Assembly (NCBI RefSeq): GCF_003610235.1
Contig: NZ_RAPR01000001.1
Location: 4,092,001-4,156,000, forward strand
Source: Catellatospora citrea
GTDB lineage: Bacteria; Actinomycetota; Actinomycetes; Mycobacteriales; Micromonosporaceae
Reading direction: 5' to 3'
DNA length: 64,000 nucleotides
The position numbers and the translations under genes are program-made. Under the pieces are notes generated by a model. That model did no database searches, was not told the origin of the DNA, and saw only the letters and a list, made by a program, of their open reading frames with translations. Positions 36,273 to 45,549 of this stretch are shown here, in pieces (position 1 is the stretch's first letter; each line of letters starts with the position of its first letter).

Positions 36273-37523
36273 ATGTCACTTCAGGGCCCGGGTACGCGGC
36301 TGGGACTGAGCTCGGTCGCCGTCGCGGCGGGCGTTGCCGCCGCTGCGGGAGCAGCACAGTTGGGCGTCGGTTACGGCCTGGGGGTCTTCTCCTGGGTGCC
36401 CACCGTGCACGGCGGCGACGAGGCCGCGTGGTTGGCGAGTCTGGCCTGGACGGTGTGGATTTCCGCCCTGTCGGTGGTGCTGGGTGCCGTAGTGGCCGAT
36501 CGCGTCGGCCAACCGACTGTCCAGTCCTCGACAGCGGTCCGCGCGTTGCGCCGCGCCGCGCTGTCGATCGCCGCCGCCCTGGGCGGCCTGGTCGTCGTGG
36601 CGCTGACCGCGGTGCCCGCCCGGGTGGCCGAGCGCGCCGACACCTTCGCACCGCACCTGATCGTCGGCGGTTATGCCATCGCCGGGGTGCTGCTCGGCCT
36701 GTTCATCTCGGTGGCCGCCCTGGTCGCCCGCTCGATCGCCGCGAACGTGCTGGCCACCGGCGGATGGCTGTGGCTGCTCGCGGTCACCGCGGCGGCCGAC
36801 GGCATCGCGGCCGGGCGTGACCCCGTCGTGGCGCAGCTCGGCTCCTGGCCGGTGACCACGGACGGGCCCTGGTTCCGCAGCGTCTACTTGCCCGGCGCGG
36901 CCATCGCCGCGGTCGCCGCCGTGGTCATCGGCTTCCTCGCCGCGCTGCCCGCCGCGCGCCGCCGCGACGGCCAGGCGGGCGTGGCGCTCTCCGGTGCCGC
37001 CGGCCCGGCCCTGGTCGCCGCGGCCTACCTGCTGGCCGCGCCGAGGCTGACCGGTGCGCTGCCGGAGCAGCTCTCCGCACACCTGGTGGCGCCGTACGCG
37101 GTGGTCACCGGTCTGATCGGCTCGGTGCTGGCGCTCGTGCTCTGCGGCCCGCGCCGCCCGCGGCCGGTAACCGCGCCGGTCCCACCGCAGTACACCGGAT
37201 CCGACGCCACGCCCGCTCCGGCCGTGCCCGCACAGGCCGTCCCGGACAAGACCGGCTCCGGCAAGAAGGCCTCCGACAAGAACGGCGCGGCCGGGGACAC
37301 CTCGGACAAGCCCGCGTCCGACAAGCCCGCGTCCGACAAGCCCGCGCCGGGCAGGACCGCCGCCGGCCGGGCCACCGTCACCAAGGCGGCCTCGGACGAC
37401 ACCGCCGCGCAGCAGCCGGCGGACGAGCCGGACGCGACCGGCGCCACCCCGCCCACGGGCCCGAGCGGGGTGTCCCCCGTCGCGGACCCGCCGGGCCCGC
37501 GTCAGCCGCGCAAGAAGCGCTGA
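36273..37523 (+). CDS. multi-pass membrane protein with Lys/Ala/Pro-rich tail, unknown function
   Basis: 416 residues, not recognised. About eight hydrophobic segments in residues 12-295, then a long disordered cytoplasmic tail (about 305-416) with A-S-D-K-P repeats (three 15-bp tandem units) and a K-K-R end. ATG 36273 is preferred over an in-frame TTG at 36255 because a -10-like element ends 8 nt before it, implying a leaderless mRNA. Divergent from the PASTA pair and convergent with the CapA-like gene. Confidence 0.78.
   Translation: MSLQGPGTRLGLSSVAVAAGVAAAAGAAQLGVGYGLGVFSWVPTVHGGDEAAWLASLAWTVWISALSVVLGAVVADRVGQPTVQSSTAVRALRRAALSIAAALGGLVVVALTAVPARVAERADTFAPHLIVGGYAIAGVLLGLFISVAALVARSIAANVLATGGWLWLLAVTAAADGIAAGRDPVVAQLGSWPVTTDGPWFRSVYLPGAAIAAVAAVVIGFLAALPAARRRDGQAGVALSGAAGPALVAAAYLLAAPRLTGALPEQLSAHLVAPYAVVTGLIGSVLALVLCGPRRPRPVTAPVPPQYTGSDATPAPAVPAQAVPDKTGSGKKASDKNGAAGDTSDKPASDKPASDKPAPGRTAAGRATVTKAASDDTAAQQPADEPDATGATPPTGPSGVSPVADPPGPRQPRKKR
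37302..37346 (+). repeat. 15-bp tandem repeat in coding sequence
   Basis: Three 15-bp units (TCCGACAAGCCCGCG, the first with one change) encode S-D-K-P-A repeats in the tail of the membrane protein. Confidence 0.85.
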
Positions 37524-37567
37524 CGGGGTCCAGACCCTCTGATCCGGCCCGGCTCACACGGCGCGCG

Positions 37568-38866
37568 TCAGCGCACCACGACCATGCCGACGTTGCCTGC
37601 ACCGCGCGAGCGCAGCACGCGGGCGGAGCGTTCGCCGCTGGCCCGGCAGGCCGCGCGGCTGGCCGCCGGGCACGCGGTGACCAGCAACACCCGGGCCGGC
37701 CCGTTGTCGAGCCGCATGTACGTCGGCAGCGCGGCGACCTCCGACACGGTGAACCGGCCGGGCGCCGTCTCCAGGAAGGTGAACCGGCTGATCACCCCGT
37801 CCCGGGTGACGTCCGAGAAGCTCTGGTTCGAGACGTGGTTGCCCATGCCGTAGGCGACCCAGCGCCCCTCGATCCGCTCGAACGGCTGCACCACGTGCGC
37901 GTGGTGGCCGAGGATCAGGTCCACCGCGCCGTCGCGCAGCAGCTGCCGGGCGACGGACACCTGCTGCTCGTTCGGCCGCTGCTGATACTCGGTGCCCCAG
38001 TGGATCGAGACGATGACGACCTCGGCCCCGGCCCGCCGGGCCCCGTTCGCGGCCTGCCGGACGCGCTCCGGATCGAGCGAGTTGACCAGCCACTCCTTGC
38101 CCCTGGGCCGGGTCAGTCCGTTGAAGGAGAAGGTGTACGACAGCAGCGCCACCTTGACCCCGCGCACCGTGACGATCGTGGGCTGGTCCTGCTCGGCGCG
38201 GCTGCGAGCCATGCCCGCGTGGGCGATCCCGGCAGCGTCCAGGGCGGCCAGGGTGCGGCGCACGCCGGCCTCGCCCCCGTCCAGGGAGTGGTTGGACGCG
38301 GTGGAGCAGGCGTCGTAGCCGGTCTGCCGCAGGGCGGGCACGATCTGCGGCGGCACCTTGAAGATCGGGTATCCGGTGAACGGCCCCTGCGGGCCGCCCA
38401 GCGGCGTCTCCAGGTGGCAGATGGCGAGATCGGCCCCCTCGATCACCGGGCGCACGCCCTTGAGCAGCGGCGCGAAGTCATACCCGCGGCCGCCCGCGTC
38501 CTGCTGCGCCTGCCGCCACAGCCCGCCGTGCAGCAGCACATCGCCGCTGCCGACCACGGTGAACGTGCGGGGCACGAACGGCCCGACCGCAGGCGTCGGC
38601 GCAGCGGCCGACGGGCTCGGCGCGGATGACCGGCTCGGCGACGCCCCGACTCCGCTCGGCGCGGGTGACCGGTTCGGCGACGCTGCGGCGCCGGTGAGCG
38701 CGGGTCGCGGCGCGGGCACGCTCGCGGTCGGCAGGTACGTCGACGACGGTCGCGGCGCCTGACCGGGCAGCCACGGTGGCAGCGCCGCCGCGGCGACCGC
38801 GGCCAGCAGCACGGCCAGGGTCGCCGGCAGCGCCCAGGGCCTGACGTCACTCCGCTCACCGGTCAC
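37568..38866 (-). CDS. CapA/PgsA-family metallophosphatase-like protein
   Basis: 432 residues: one N-terminal membrane anchor (about 12-32), a Pro/Ser/Ala linker, and an extracytoplasmic CapA domain (about 98-400) with G-S-G-D-V-L-L-H-G, N-H-S-L-D-G-G-E, H-W-G-T-E-Y-Q and G-H-H-A-H-V-V-Q, the metal-binding set of calcineurin-like phosphoesterases. Family members act in poly-gamma-glutamate capsule synthesis, but capB/capC partners are not in this window, so the substrate is open. GTG 38866 has GAGGG upstream. Confidence 0.86.
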   Translation of the reverse strand: MTGERSDVRPWALPATLAVLLAAVAAAALPPWLPGQAPRPSSTYLPTASVPAPRPALTGAAASPNRSPAPSGVGASPSRSSAPSPSAAAPTPAVGPFVPRTFTVVGSGDVLLHGGLWRQAQQDAGGRGYDFAPLLKGVRPVIEGADLAICHLETPLGGPQGPFTGYPIFKVPPQIVPALRQTGYDACSTASNHSLDGGEAGVRRTLAALDAAGIAHAGMARSRAEQDQPTIVTVRGVKVALLSYTFSFNGLTRPRGKEWLVNSLDPERVRQAANGARRAGAEVVIVSIHWGTEYQQRPNEQQVSVARQLLRDGAVDLILGHHAHVVQPFERIEGRWVAYGMGNHVSNQSFSDVTRDGVISRFTFLETAPGRFTVSEVAALPTYMRLDNGPARVLLVTACPAASRAACRASGERSARVLRSRGAGNVGMVVVR

Positions 38867-38918
38867 GGCTGCACCCTCCCCCGAGGTCGTCGATCACGCC
38901 ATCCGCTGTCAGGCCGAG

Positions 38919-40394
38919 TCAGCCCACCGGCCAGGTGTGCACCGGTTCGTTGGTGCGCTGGTGCTCGGCGTACCGGCCGACCATCGCGCGCAGCGCCGCG
39001 GGCCGGGTCGCGCCGGCCGCCTCCAGCGCCCGCACCGTGGCCACCTGCCAGGTCGAACCGTTCTGCCCGGTGAGGCAGCGCTGCTCGATGATGCCGAGCA
39101 GCCGGTCACGCTGCGCCGGGTCGACGCCGAAGCGGTCGAGCCCTTCCGCCGCCTTCGGCAGCAGCATCTCCAGCACCAGGTCGGTCACCCGGATCTCGCC
39201 GAGCCGTGGCCACCAGACCGGCGCGACGATGCCCCGGCGGGCGGCGGCGTGGAAGTTGTCCTGCGCCACGCTGAAGGGCAGCTGCGTCCAGAGCGGACGG
39301 TCCTCCTCCACCAGCGCGCGCACCAGTCCGAAGTAGAGCGCGCCGTTGGCCAGCATGTCGACCACGGTCGGGCCGGCCGGCAGCACCCGGTTCTCCACCC
39401 GCAGGTGCGGCCGGCCGCCCATGATGTCGTAGACCGGCCGGTTCCAGCGGTAGATGGTGCCGTTGTGCAGCCGCAACTCGCCCAGCCGGGGCACCCCGCC
39501 GTCGCGCAGCACGGTGAGCGGGTCCTCCTCCTCCGCGATCGGCAGCAGCGGCGGGAAGTAGCGGACGTTCTCCTCGAACAGGTCGAAGATCGAGGTGACC
39601 CAGCGCTCGCCGAACCAGACCCGGGGGCGTACGCCCTGGGCTTTGAGCTCGTCCGGGCGGGTGTCGGTGGCCTGCTCGAACAGCGCGATCCGGGTCTCCG
39701 ACCACAGCTGATGACCGAACAGGTAGGGCGAGTTGGCCCCGACCGCGACCTGCACCCCGGCGATGACCTGCGAGGCGTTCCAGTACGCGGCGAACTCCGC
39801 GGGCGACACCTGCAGGTGGAACTGCAGGCTGGTGCAGGCGGCCTCGGGTGCGATCGAGTCGGTGCGGATGCGCAGCCGGTCGGCTCCCCTGATGTCGACG
39901 CCGATCTGCTCGCCGCGGGCGGCCAGGATCTCCTCGTTGAGCGAGCGGTAGCGCCCGTTCACGGACAGGTTCTCGGTGACCGTGTGGTCGGTGGTGAGCG
40001 TCGGCAGGATGCCGATGGTCAGCAGCGCCGCGTCGTGCTTGCGGGCGTGCGTGTCCGCGCGGCGCAGGCTCTCGATGATCTGCTGCTCGTACTGGACCAG
40101 CCCGTCCCCCGAGATGAGCCGCGGCGGCACGTTCAGCTCCAGATTGAACCTGCCGAGCTCGGTCTGGAACTGGGGATCGGCCAGGTCGCGCAGGACCTCT
40201 TCGTTCACCATCGTCGGCAGGTGCTCGGCGTCGACCAGGTTCAGCTCGATCTCCAGCCCGGTGGTCGGGTGGTCGGCATCGAAGCTGAAGTCGTTGAGCA
40301 TCAACGCGAACACGTCCAGGCAGCGCCTGACCTTCTGGCGGTAGTGCTCCCGTTCCTGGCGGCTGAACGTCTGCAGCGAAACGTCCTTGCCCAT
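38919..40394 (-). CDS. glutamate-cysteine ligase family 2 (GCS2)-like carboxylate-amine ligase
   Basis: 491 residues from ATG 40394, which follows GGGGAGGG. N-terminal G-L-E-I-E-L-N-L (about 46) and F-N-L-E-L-N-V-P-P, a central S-L-Q-F-H-L-Q-V segment and late E-N-R-V-L-P-A-G-P-T-V match the ATP-dependent GCS2 fold. Actinomycetes make mycothiol rather than glutathione, so the true product may be another gamma-glutamyl compound (inference). Divergent from a MarR gene that may regulate it. Confidence 0.82.
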   Translation of the reverse strand: MGKDVSLQTFSRQEREHYRQKVRRCLDVFALMLNDFSFDADHPTTGLEIELNLVDAEHLPTMVNEEVLRDLADPQFQTELGRFNLELNVPPRLISGDGLVQYEQQIIESLRRADTHARKHDAALLTIGILPTLTTDHTVTENLSVNGRYRSLNEEILAARGEQIGVDIRGADRLRIRTDSIAPEAACTSLQFHLQVSPAEFAAYWNASQVIAGVQVAVGANSPYLFGHQLWSETRIALFEQATDTRPDELKAQGVRPRVWFGERWVTSIFDLFEENVRYFPPLLPIAEEEDPLTVLRDGGVPRLGELRLHNGTIYRWNRPVYDIMGGRPHLRVENRVLPAGPTVVDMLANGALYFGLVRALVEEDRPLWTQLPFSVAQDNFHAAARRGIVAPVWWPRLGEIRVTDLVLEMLLPKAAEGLDRFGVDPAQRDRLLGIIEQRCLTGQNGSTWQVATVRALEAAGATRPAALRAMVGRYAEHQRTNEPVHTWPVG

Positions 40395-40537
40395 GAGCCC
40401 TCCCCGACGCACGGTCACCAAACGAACCCTCAGAGTACGGTTCGCGAGCGACAGTCGTATCGGGTGGTCGTCCCGATTGGCACGCCCGTCGTCCCACTCT
40501 GCGGGAAACGAAGGGCAACAAATGTGCCATCTCTCCA

Positions 40538-40543
40538 TATACG
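40538..40543 (+). promoter_or_regulatory. -10-like TATACG of the MarR gene
   Basis: TATACG ends 8 nt before ATG 40552, the same geometry as at 36259. The -35 is poor. Confidence 0.35.
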
Positions 40544-40551
40544 ATGCGGAA

Positions 40552-41022
40552 ATGGAGCTACTCGAGGATTCGAGGCTCACCGCCATGGGCCTTTTGACAG
40601 AGGCGTACACCAGCCTCAACACCCTCTGCGCGGAGCAGCTCGCCGCGCACGGCCTGGCACCGGTCGAGTTCGAAGTGCTGCTGCGGCTGGCCCGCTCGCC
40701 CGCACGACGACTGCGCATGACCGACCTTTCCCGACAGACCTCCATGAGCACGAGCGGGGTGACCCGCATGATCGACCGGCTCGAGCGGGAGGCCCTGGTC
40801 TGCCGGGTGCCCTGCGACATCGACCGGCGCAGCTCGTACGCCGCCCTCACCAACAAAGGCCTGGCCCGCCTGCAGGAGACCATCCCCGGCCACCTGGAAC
40901 TGCTTGACGAATGGCTCGTCGGCCCGCTGACCCAGCGCCAACTGCAGGGCCTGCTCGTCGGCCTGCGCGTGGTGCGCGACGCGGTCCGCCCGGAGGCGAC
41001 CGCAGGCATTCACGACCAGTGA
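40552..41022 (+). CDS. MarR-family transcriptional regulator
   Basis: 156 residues. Winged helix-turn-helix (about 40-105: L-R-M-T-D-L-S-R-Q-T-S-M-S, then V-T-R-M-I-D-R-L-E-R, and the wing D-R-R-S-S-Y-A) between dimerisation helices. The ATG at 40552 gives the usual M-E-L-L-E-D start and fits a leaderless mRNA; an in-frame ATG at 40522 has AAGGG upstream and would add ten residues. Divergent from the GCS2-like gene, the classical arrangement for MarR and its target. Confidence 0.88.
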   Translation: MELLEDSRLTAMGLLTEAYTSLNTLCAEQLAAHGLAPVEFEVLLRLARSPARRLRMTDLSRQTSMSTSGVTRMIDRLEREALVCRVPCDIDRRSSYAALTNKGLARLQETIPGHLELLDEWLVGPLTQRQLQGLLVGLRVVRDAVRPEATAGIHDQ

Positions 41023-41376
41023 CGATCCCCTGCGGCGCGGCACTGCTGCCGCTGCGGCAGAACCGGCGGCAGAACTGCCGAGGACGTGCCAGAAAGGACG
41101 GTTAAAGCCCCGAATCGGGTGAACCGGGCTGCTAGCGTCATGGCCCTGTGGGAGGACGGTCCGGCCGGCCTTTTCACGGGGGCTGCATCGGCGCGGGCGG
41201 AGACGGCGGGGGGCGCGGTTCGCCACGGCGGGCCGCGGAGGGACATCACCGTCGGGGGGCCGCCCGCGCCGAACCCAGCGCCTCGAAGCGGCCGCTCGGT
41301 GTCATCCGGAGCGCAGCGCAGGATGACACCGATCAAGGCCGCGTAACGGGATCCACATGGCACGCCACAGCGGCGC
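41023..41376. other. 354-bp intergenic region
   Basis: Between MarR and the 3' end of the NB-ARC regulator. An open frame at 41086-41346 has no ribosome binding site and low-complexity content, so I do not call it. The only clear structure is the inverted repeat at 41296-41332. Confidence 0.5.
41296..41332. repeat. inverted repeat TCGGTGTCATCC with GC-rich loop
   Basis: Perfect 12-bp arms (41296-41307, 41321-41332) flank a 13-nt loop GGAGCGCAGCGCA. It may be a terminator for the MarR or NB-ARC gene or one copy of a dispersed element. Confidence 0.7.
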
Positions 41377-43830
41377 TCACAGGTGGCTGAGCAGGCCCAG
41401 CGCGTGCGGCGTCAGCGAGATGCCCGTGCTGTCCCGCAGTTCGTAGAGCCGGGCCACCACCTCGGCGGGTTCGTCGCTGGTCGCCGCCAGCCCGACCAGC
41501 GCCTCCATCATGTCCCGCCGGTCGTTGAGGCCGCTGGTCAGCCGCGCCGCCGCCGCGAACCACGAAGCCGCCAGCGTGCGGTGCCCCCGCTGCCAGGCCA
41601 CCGTCGCCTCGATCATCGCGCAGTGCCAGTCCTCCTCGGGCTCGGCCGCGTCGAGCACGTCCGGCCCCGGACCGGGCTCCTCCAGCAGCGCCGCACGGAT
41701 GTCGGACAGCGTCTTCTCCGCCTCCTCCAGCCGCCCGCCCTGCGCGTACGCCAGGCCGACCACGCCCACCAGCCGCCGCCGCTCGCCCGGGTTGCCGACC
41801 TCGGCCAGCATCTCCGCGGCCTGCAGGCCCACCCGCACCGCCTCGTCGTACCGGCCGTCCAGGCGCAGCACCTCGGCGAGATTGGCCCGTGCCAGCGCGC
41901 GCAGCTTGTGCTCGCCGGACCGCGCCGACAGCCGGTCCACCGCGGCCAGCCGCCGCTGTGCCGCGGCGAGGTCGGCCTCGCGCAGGTCGTGCCAGATCAG
42001 GTTGTGCTGGGCCACCGCCATGTCGTCGACCCGGCCGGTGCGGGTGGCCAGCGCGAGGGTCGCCTCACCGTGCCGGCGGGCGTCGTCGTACTCCCCCGCG
42101 CTCTGGTGCACGACCTGCAGCACGCCGCGCGCGGCCAGCTCCCCGGTCACGTCGCCCACCAGCAGGAACGCCGCCAGCGCGGTCTCGCCGCGGGCGAGTT
42201 CCGCCCGGCCCGCGCCGTGTTCGGCCGCGAGCTGCACCACACCCAGGTTCGCCCAGGCGCGCACGATCGGGTCGGCGTCGGCGGTGCGCGGATCGTCGAG
42301 CAGCCGCAGCAGCCACTGCCTGCCCTGCTGGTCCCGGCCGCGGAAACGCCACCAGCGGGGCAGCTTCGAGGCCAGGCACAGCGCGGTGTGCGGATCGTGC
42401 TCGGCGGCGTGGACCAGCGCCGCCCACAGATCGCTGGCCACGTCGTCGAGCCGGGCCACCGCCGCGGCCAGCGTCGGCCCCACCATCGTCGGGGCGGTGC
42501 GGGCCGCGAACCGGGCGAAGACCACGCCGTGCTGCCGGCGTGCCTCGGCCAGCTCACCGGCCACCGCGGCCTGCTCGGTGGCGTACTCCTTCACGACGTC
42601 GAGCAGCACGAAGCGGAACGCGCCGGAGCCGCGCACCTGCACCAGTCCCAGCTCCACCAGGCGCTCCAGCACCGGCACCACGTCGACCTGCGGGCCGAGC
42701 AGGTCCTCGGCCAGCTCTACGGACCAGCGGTAGCCGAACACGGCCAGCCGCCGCAGCGCCCCCCGCTGCGCGGGCTCCAGCAGGCGGTAGCTGGCCGTCA
42801 CCACGTCGCGCAGGGTCACCACCGGCGGGTTGGCGGCGACGTCGGCGCTGCCCAGTTCCAGCAGCCGGTTGCCGTAGCGGGCGAGCATCTCGGCCGGGTC
42901 GAGCACCCGGCCCCGCGCCGCGGCCAGTTCGATGGCCAGCGGCAGCCCGCCCAGCCGGCGTACCAGCGTGACCAGCGCCTCCACCTCGACATCGGCCGGC
43001 GACCGGCGCACCTGCCGCCACCGCGCCAGAAACAGCGCGCTCGCCGGGTGCCGCTCGGCCTCGCCCAGCGACCGCGTCCCGGCCGGTGGCAGCGCCAGCG
43101 GTCCAAGCGGCCACACCTGCTCGCCCACCGGCCCCAGCGGTGCCCGCGCCGAGGCGAGCACCCGCAGGGTGGGCGCGACGGCGAACAGTTCGGCCAGCAC
43201 GGTCCGGGAGGCGTCCGGCGAGCGGTCGACCGCGTCCAGCATGAGCAGCACCGGCTCTTCCAGCCGGGTCGGCAGGTCGGCCGGCCGGGCGACTTCCAGC
43301 ACTGCGCAGATCACGTCACGGACGTCGTTGACGGTGTCCCCCGCGGCGACGCTGATCGCCCGCACGCCTGCCGGGAACCGCTGCTGCGCCTGGTGCGCCA
43401 CGGTGATCGCGAGTGCGCTCTTGCCCACCCCGGCCAGGCCCACCAGCGTGGTGAGGCCGGGCTGGGCGGTGAGGTGCTCGATCAGGGCGGCGGACTCCTC
43501 GGCGCGCCCGTACAGCTCGGGCGGCGCGGGCAGGGTGAACGCGGGCCGGGCGGGCGGCGGGGACACCTGGCCGCGGGCGGCGAGGTAGAACTCGGCGGCC
43601 GCGTCCCCGGTCAGCGACAGCGCGCCGACCAGCAGTTCCACCGTGCTGCGCTGCGGGCGGGCCGCCCGTCCGTGCTCCAGGTCCCGCACCGTGCGCACCC
43701 CGAGCCCGGCCCGTGCGGCGAGTTCCGACTGGGTCAGCCGCGCGGCGTCCCGGTGCGCGCGAAGGAGCGCGCTGAAGGAGGCCGCCGACGCGTCGGCGGC
43801 CTCTGCGGGAACCGGGTGACCTGGGGCCAT
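41377..43830 (-). CDS. XRE-HTH / NB-ARC ATPase / TPR regulator
   Basis: 817 residues of STAND/AfsR-like type without the BTAD domain. N-terminal helix-turn-helix (about 18-75: L-T-Q-S-E-L-A-A-R-A-G-L-G-V-R-T-V), NB-ARC ATPase (about 105-420) with Walker A V-G-L-A-G-V-G-K-S and Walker B V-L-L-M-L-D-A-V-D-R, and a long TPR-like helical sensor region (about 450-810). Typical of inducer-sensing transcription regulators of metabolism. No target evident; divergent from a sigma-factor gene. Confidence 0.88.
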   Translation of the reverse strand: MAPGHPVPAEAADASAASFSALLRAHRDAARLTQSELAARAGLGVRTVRDLEHGRAARPQRSTVELLVGALSLTGDAAAEFYLAARGQVSPPPARPAFTLPAPPELYGRAEESAALIEHLTAQPGLTTLVGLAGVGKSALAITVAHQAQQRFPAGVRAISVAAGDTVNDVRDVICAVLEVARPADLPTRLEEPVLLMLDAVDRSPDASRTVLAELFAVAPTLRVLASARAPLGPVGEQVWPLGPLALPPAGTRSLGEAERHPASALFLARWRQVRRSPADVEVEALVTLVRRLGGLPLAIELAAARGRVLDPAEMLARYGNRLLELGSADVAANPPVVTLRDVVTASYRLLEPAQRGALRRLAVFGYRWSVELAEDLLGPQVDVVPVLERLVELGLVQVRGSGAFRFVLLDVVKEYATEQAAVAGELAEARRQHGVVFARFAARTAPTMVGPTLAAAVARLDDVASDLWAALVHAAEHDPHTALCLASKLPRWWRFRGRDQQGRQWLLRLLDDPRTADADPIVRAWANLGVVQLAAEHGAGRAELARGETALAAFLLVGDVTGELAARGVLQVVHQSAGEYDDARRHGEATLALATRTGRVDDMAVAQHNLIWHDLREADLAAAQRRLAAVDRLSARSGEHKLRALARANLAEVLRLDGRYDEAVRVGLQAAEMLAEVGNPGERRRLVGVVGLAYAQGGRLEEAEKTLSDIRAALLEEPGPGPDVLDAAEPEEDWHCAMIEATVAWQRGHRTLAASWFAAAARLTSGLNDRRDMMEALVGLAATSDEPAEVVARLYELRDSTGISLTPHALGLLSHL

Positions 43831-43983
43831 GGCCGCAAAGACTACGCACCCGAAGCCGAACGTGGGAGTCGAGCGTCTACTTTATGGCGCACTCACGGGA
43901 CATGACCGGTGTCACAGCGCAACCTTTCCGGCGAGCTGTTCGTGTCTCCTCTCACCTGTCGACGGAGAGGGAAGGGGTGAGCA

Positions 43984-44478
43984 GTGCGTGACACGGAGAG
44001 CTTCGACGAGTGCTACCAGGCGACCTCGCATCGCCTGCTCGGATACGCGTACGCGCTGACCGGGAACTGGGCGCAGGCGCAGGACCTGGTCCAGGAGGCG
44101 TACATGCGGGCCTGGCGACAGTGGGGGCGGCTGTCCGAGTACGACGACGTCGAGGCCTGGCTGCGGCTGGTCGTGTCGCGCCTGGCCACCGACGTGTGGC
44201 GGCGGCTGCAGCGCTGGCGGGCGGCGATGCGCCTGCTGGGCACGGGCGGTGACGCCCCACCCGCCGACGAGTCCGCGGTGCTGCTGCAGCAGGCGCTGCG
44301 CGGCCTGCCCCGGGTCCAGCGCCAGGCGCTGGCCATGCACTACCTGTTCGACATGCCGGTCGCCCGGATCGCCCTCGACGCCGGGGTGCCGGTGGGCACG
44401 GTGAAGAGCTGGCTCTCTCGTGGACGTGCCGGCCTGGCGGCCGCGCTGCAGGCAAAGGACGGTGACCGTGATGAGTGA
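43984..44478 (+). CDS. SigE-family (ECF-type) RNA polymerase sigma factor
   Basis: 164 residues: sigma-2 region (about 8-75: A-Q-D-L-V-Q-E-A-Y-M-R-A-W) and sigma-4 region (about 105-155: L-P-R-V-Q-R-Q-A, then G-T-V-K-S-W-L-S-R-G-R). Start GTG 43984 has GAAGGGG upstream. Overlaps the membrane sensor gene by 8 nt. One of three such modules here (also 51507 and 62981). Confidence 0.92.
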   Translation: MRDTESFDECYQATSHRLLGYAYALTGNWAQAQDLVQEAYMRAWRQWGRLSEYDDVEAWLRLVVSRLATDVWRRLQRWRAAMRLLGTGGDAPPADESAVLLQQALRGLPRVQRQALAMHYLFDMPVARIALDAGVPVGTVKSWLSRGRAGLAAALQAKDGDRDE

Positions 44479-45361
44479 GATCGAGAACGCGTTCGCCCGG
44501 GTGGTGGTCGAGGCCGAGCGCCGTGCGCTGCCGATGGCGGCGCAGCTGCGTGCCCGCAGCGACCGGCGCGCTCGGCGGCGCGCCGTGGTGGGCACGCTGG
44601 CCGTCGCCGCCGTGCTCGCGGCGGGTGCCACCGCGCTGCTGCCGCAGCTGGGGCGCGAGTCACCGGACCAGGTCGCCGTCCCGTCCGGCACGGTGACGGG
44701 CCCGCCGGTGACGCCGTCGTCGGCACCGCCCTCGACGCCGGCCGCACCGCCGACCGCGGGATGCCCCGGCGGGGGCTTCGGTAAGACCATCCCCGCCAAG
44801 GCGCTGGTCTCCGGCACCAACCGCGACGCCCCGGACATCCCGCTGGAATACCTCTGCGGAAAGCCCGCGACGGGCGACGCGGAGCACGCGCTGCCCACGG
44901 TGTGTCCGGACGGGGCCGACGCCGGTGCTGCCTCGATCCTCGGCCGTCGCGGCATCCTCGCCTACCTCGAGCCGGTGCAGGAGGGCTACACCCCGAACAC
45001 CTATTTCCACACGGTCACCGAGTACACGGCTCCCGAGGCGGCGACCGCCTACCTGGCGGGGCTGCGCGCCGCCGTGGCGGCCTGCGGCGAGTACCGGGTC
45101 GGCAGCGTCCGCTACGACTACGCCGTCACCGACGGCCCGGCGCTGGGCGACGAATCCCTCACCCTGACCAGGACCGTCAAGGTCGACCCGCCCGCGGAGG
45201 GCACGCCGGAGCTGGCCATGTTTCAGATCTGGGTGGTGCGGGTCGGCGCGTACGTCTCCGTGGTGACCGACCACGGCTGGGAGGGGTCGCCCACGTCGAA
45301 CGCCGAGGTCGAGCTGGACCCCGTGCTGGCACAGGCCGAGGCGAAGCTGTCCGCGCTCTGA
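44471..45361 (+). CDS. membrane sensor / putative anti-sigma partner with G-D-E-S-L ectodomain
   Basis: 296 residues: an N-terminal cytoplasmic segment (about 1-40, E-N-A-F-A-R start), one membrane helix (about 45-67), a Pro/Thr linker and an extracytoplasmic domain with paired cysteines, A-L-G-D-E-S-L-T-L and T-D-H-G-W-E-G near the end. No classic zinc anti-sigma motif is seen, so the role in restraining the sigma factor is inferred from the 8-nt overlap. Its ectodomain is paralogous to 45550-46341 and to 50648-51514. Confidence 0.8.
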   Translation: MSEIENAFARVVVEAERRALPMAAQLRARSDRRARRRAVVGTLAVAAVLAAGATALLPQLGRESPDQVAVPSGTVTGPPVTPSSAPPSTPAAPPTAGCPGGGFGKTIPAKALVSGTNRDAPDIPLEYLCGKPATGDAEHALPTVCPDGADAGAASILGRRGILAYLEPVQEGYTPNTYFHTVTEYTAPEAATAYLAGLRAAVAACGEYRVGSVRYDYAVTDGPALGDESLTLTRTVKVDPPAEGTPELAMFQIWVVRVGAYVSVVTDHGWEGSPTSNAEVELDPVLAQAEAKLSAL

Positions 45362-45362
45362 A

Positions 45363-45409
45363 CCGCCGGGATCCGGGCGGCACCGGCTCTGTCGCCCGGA
45401 TCCCGGCGG
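45363..45409 (+). terminator. hairpin terminator of the sigma/sensor operon
   Basis: 17-bp perfect stem (45363-45379 with 45393-45409), 13-nt loop, starting 2 nt after the stop codon. Confidence 0.82.
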
Positions 45410-45549
45410 GCGGGCCGCTGTCCGGCTGCCGACAGGGCGCAACCCGACCGCGACACATCGAGTGTCTTCAGTTACCGGGCCGTCACGGGGCGGTCCGGTC
45501 AACCGATGGGGACCTCGGCAGCGCCGCGGCCGCCGGGGAGGGAGCACTC

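Noticed and set aside
40522..40551. Ten-codon N-terminal extension of the MarR gene
   Set aside because: It has an AAGGG upstream, but the -10-like element lies inside it and the usual family N-terminus starts at ATG 40552. Not fully excluded.
41086..41346. 86-codon plus-strand frame in the 354-bp gap
   Set aside because: No ribosome binding site, low-complexity product, and it covers an inverted repeat.
41383..43905. 840-codon plus-strand frame opposite the NB-ARC regulator
   Set aside because: Shadow; the minus-strand frame has HTH, Walker and TPR signatures.
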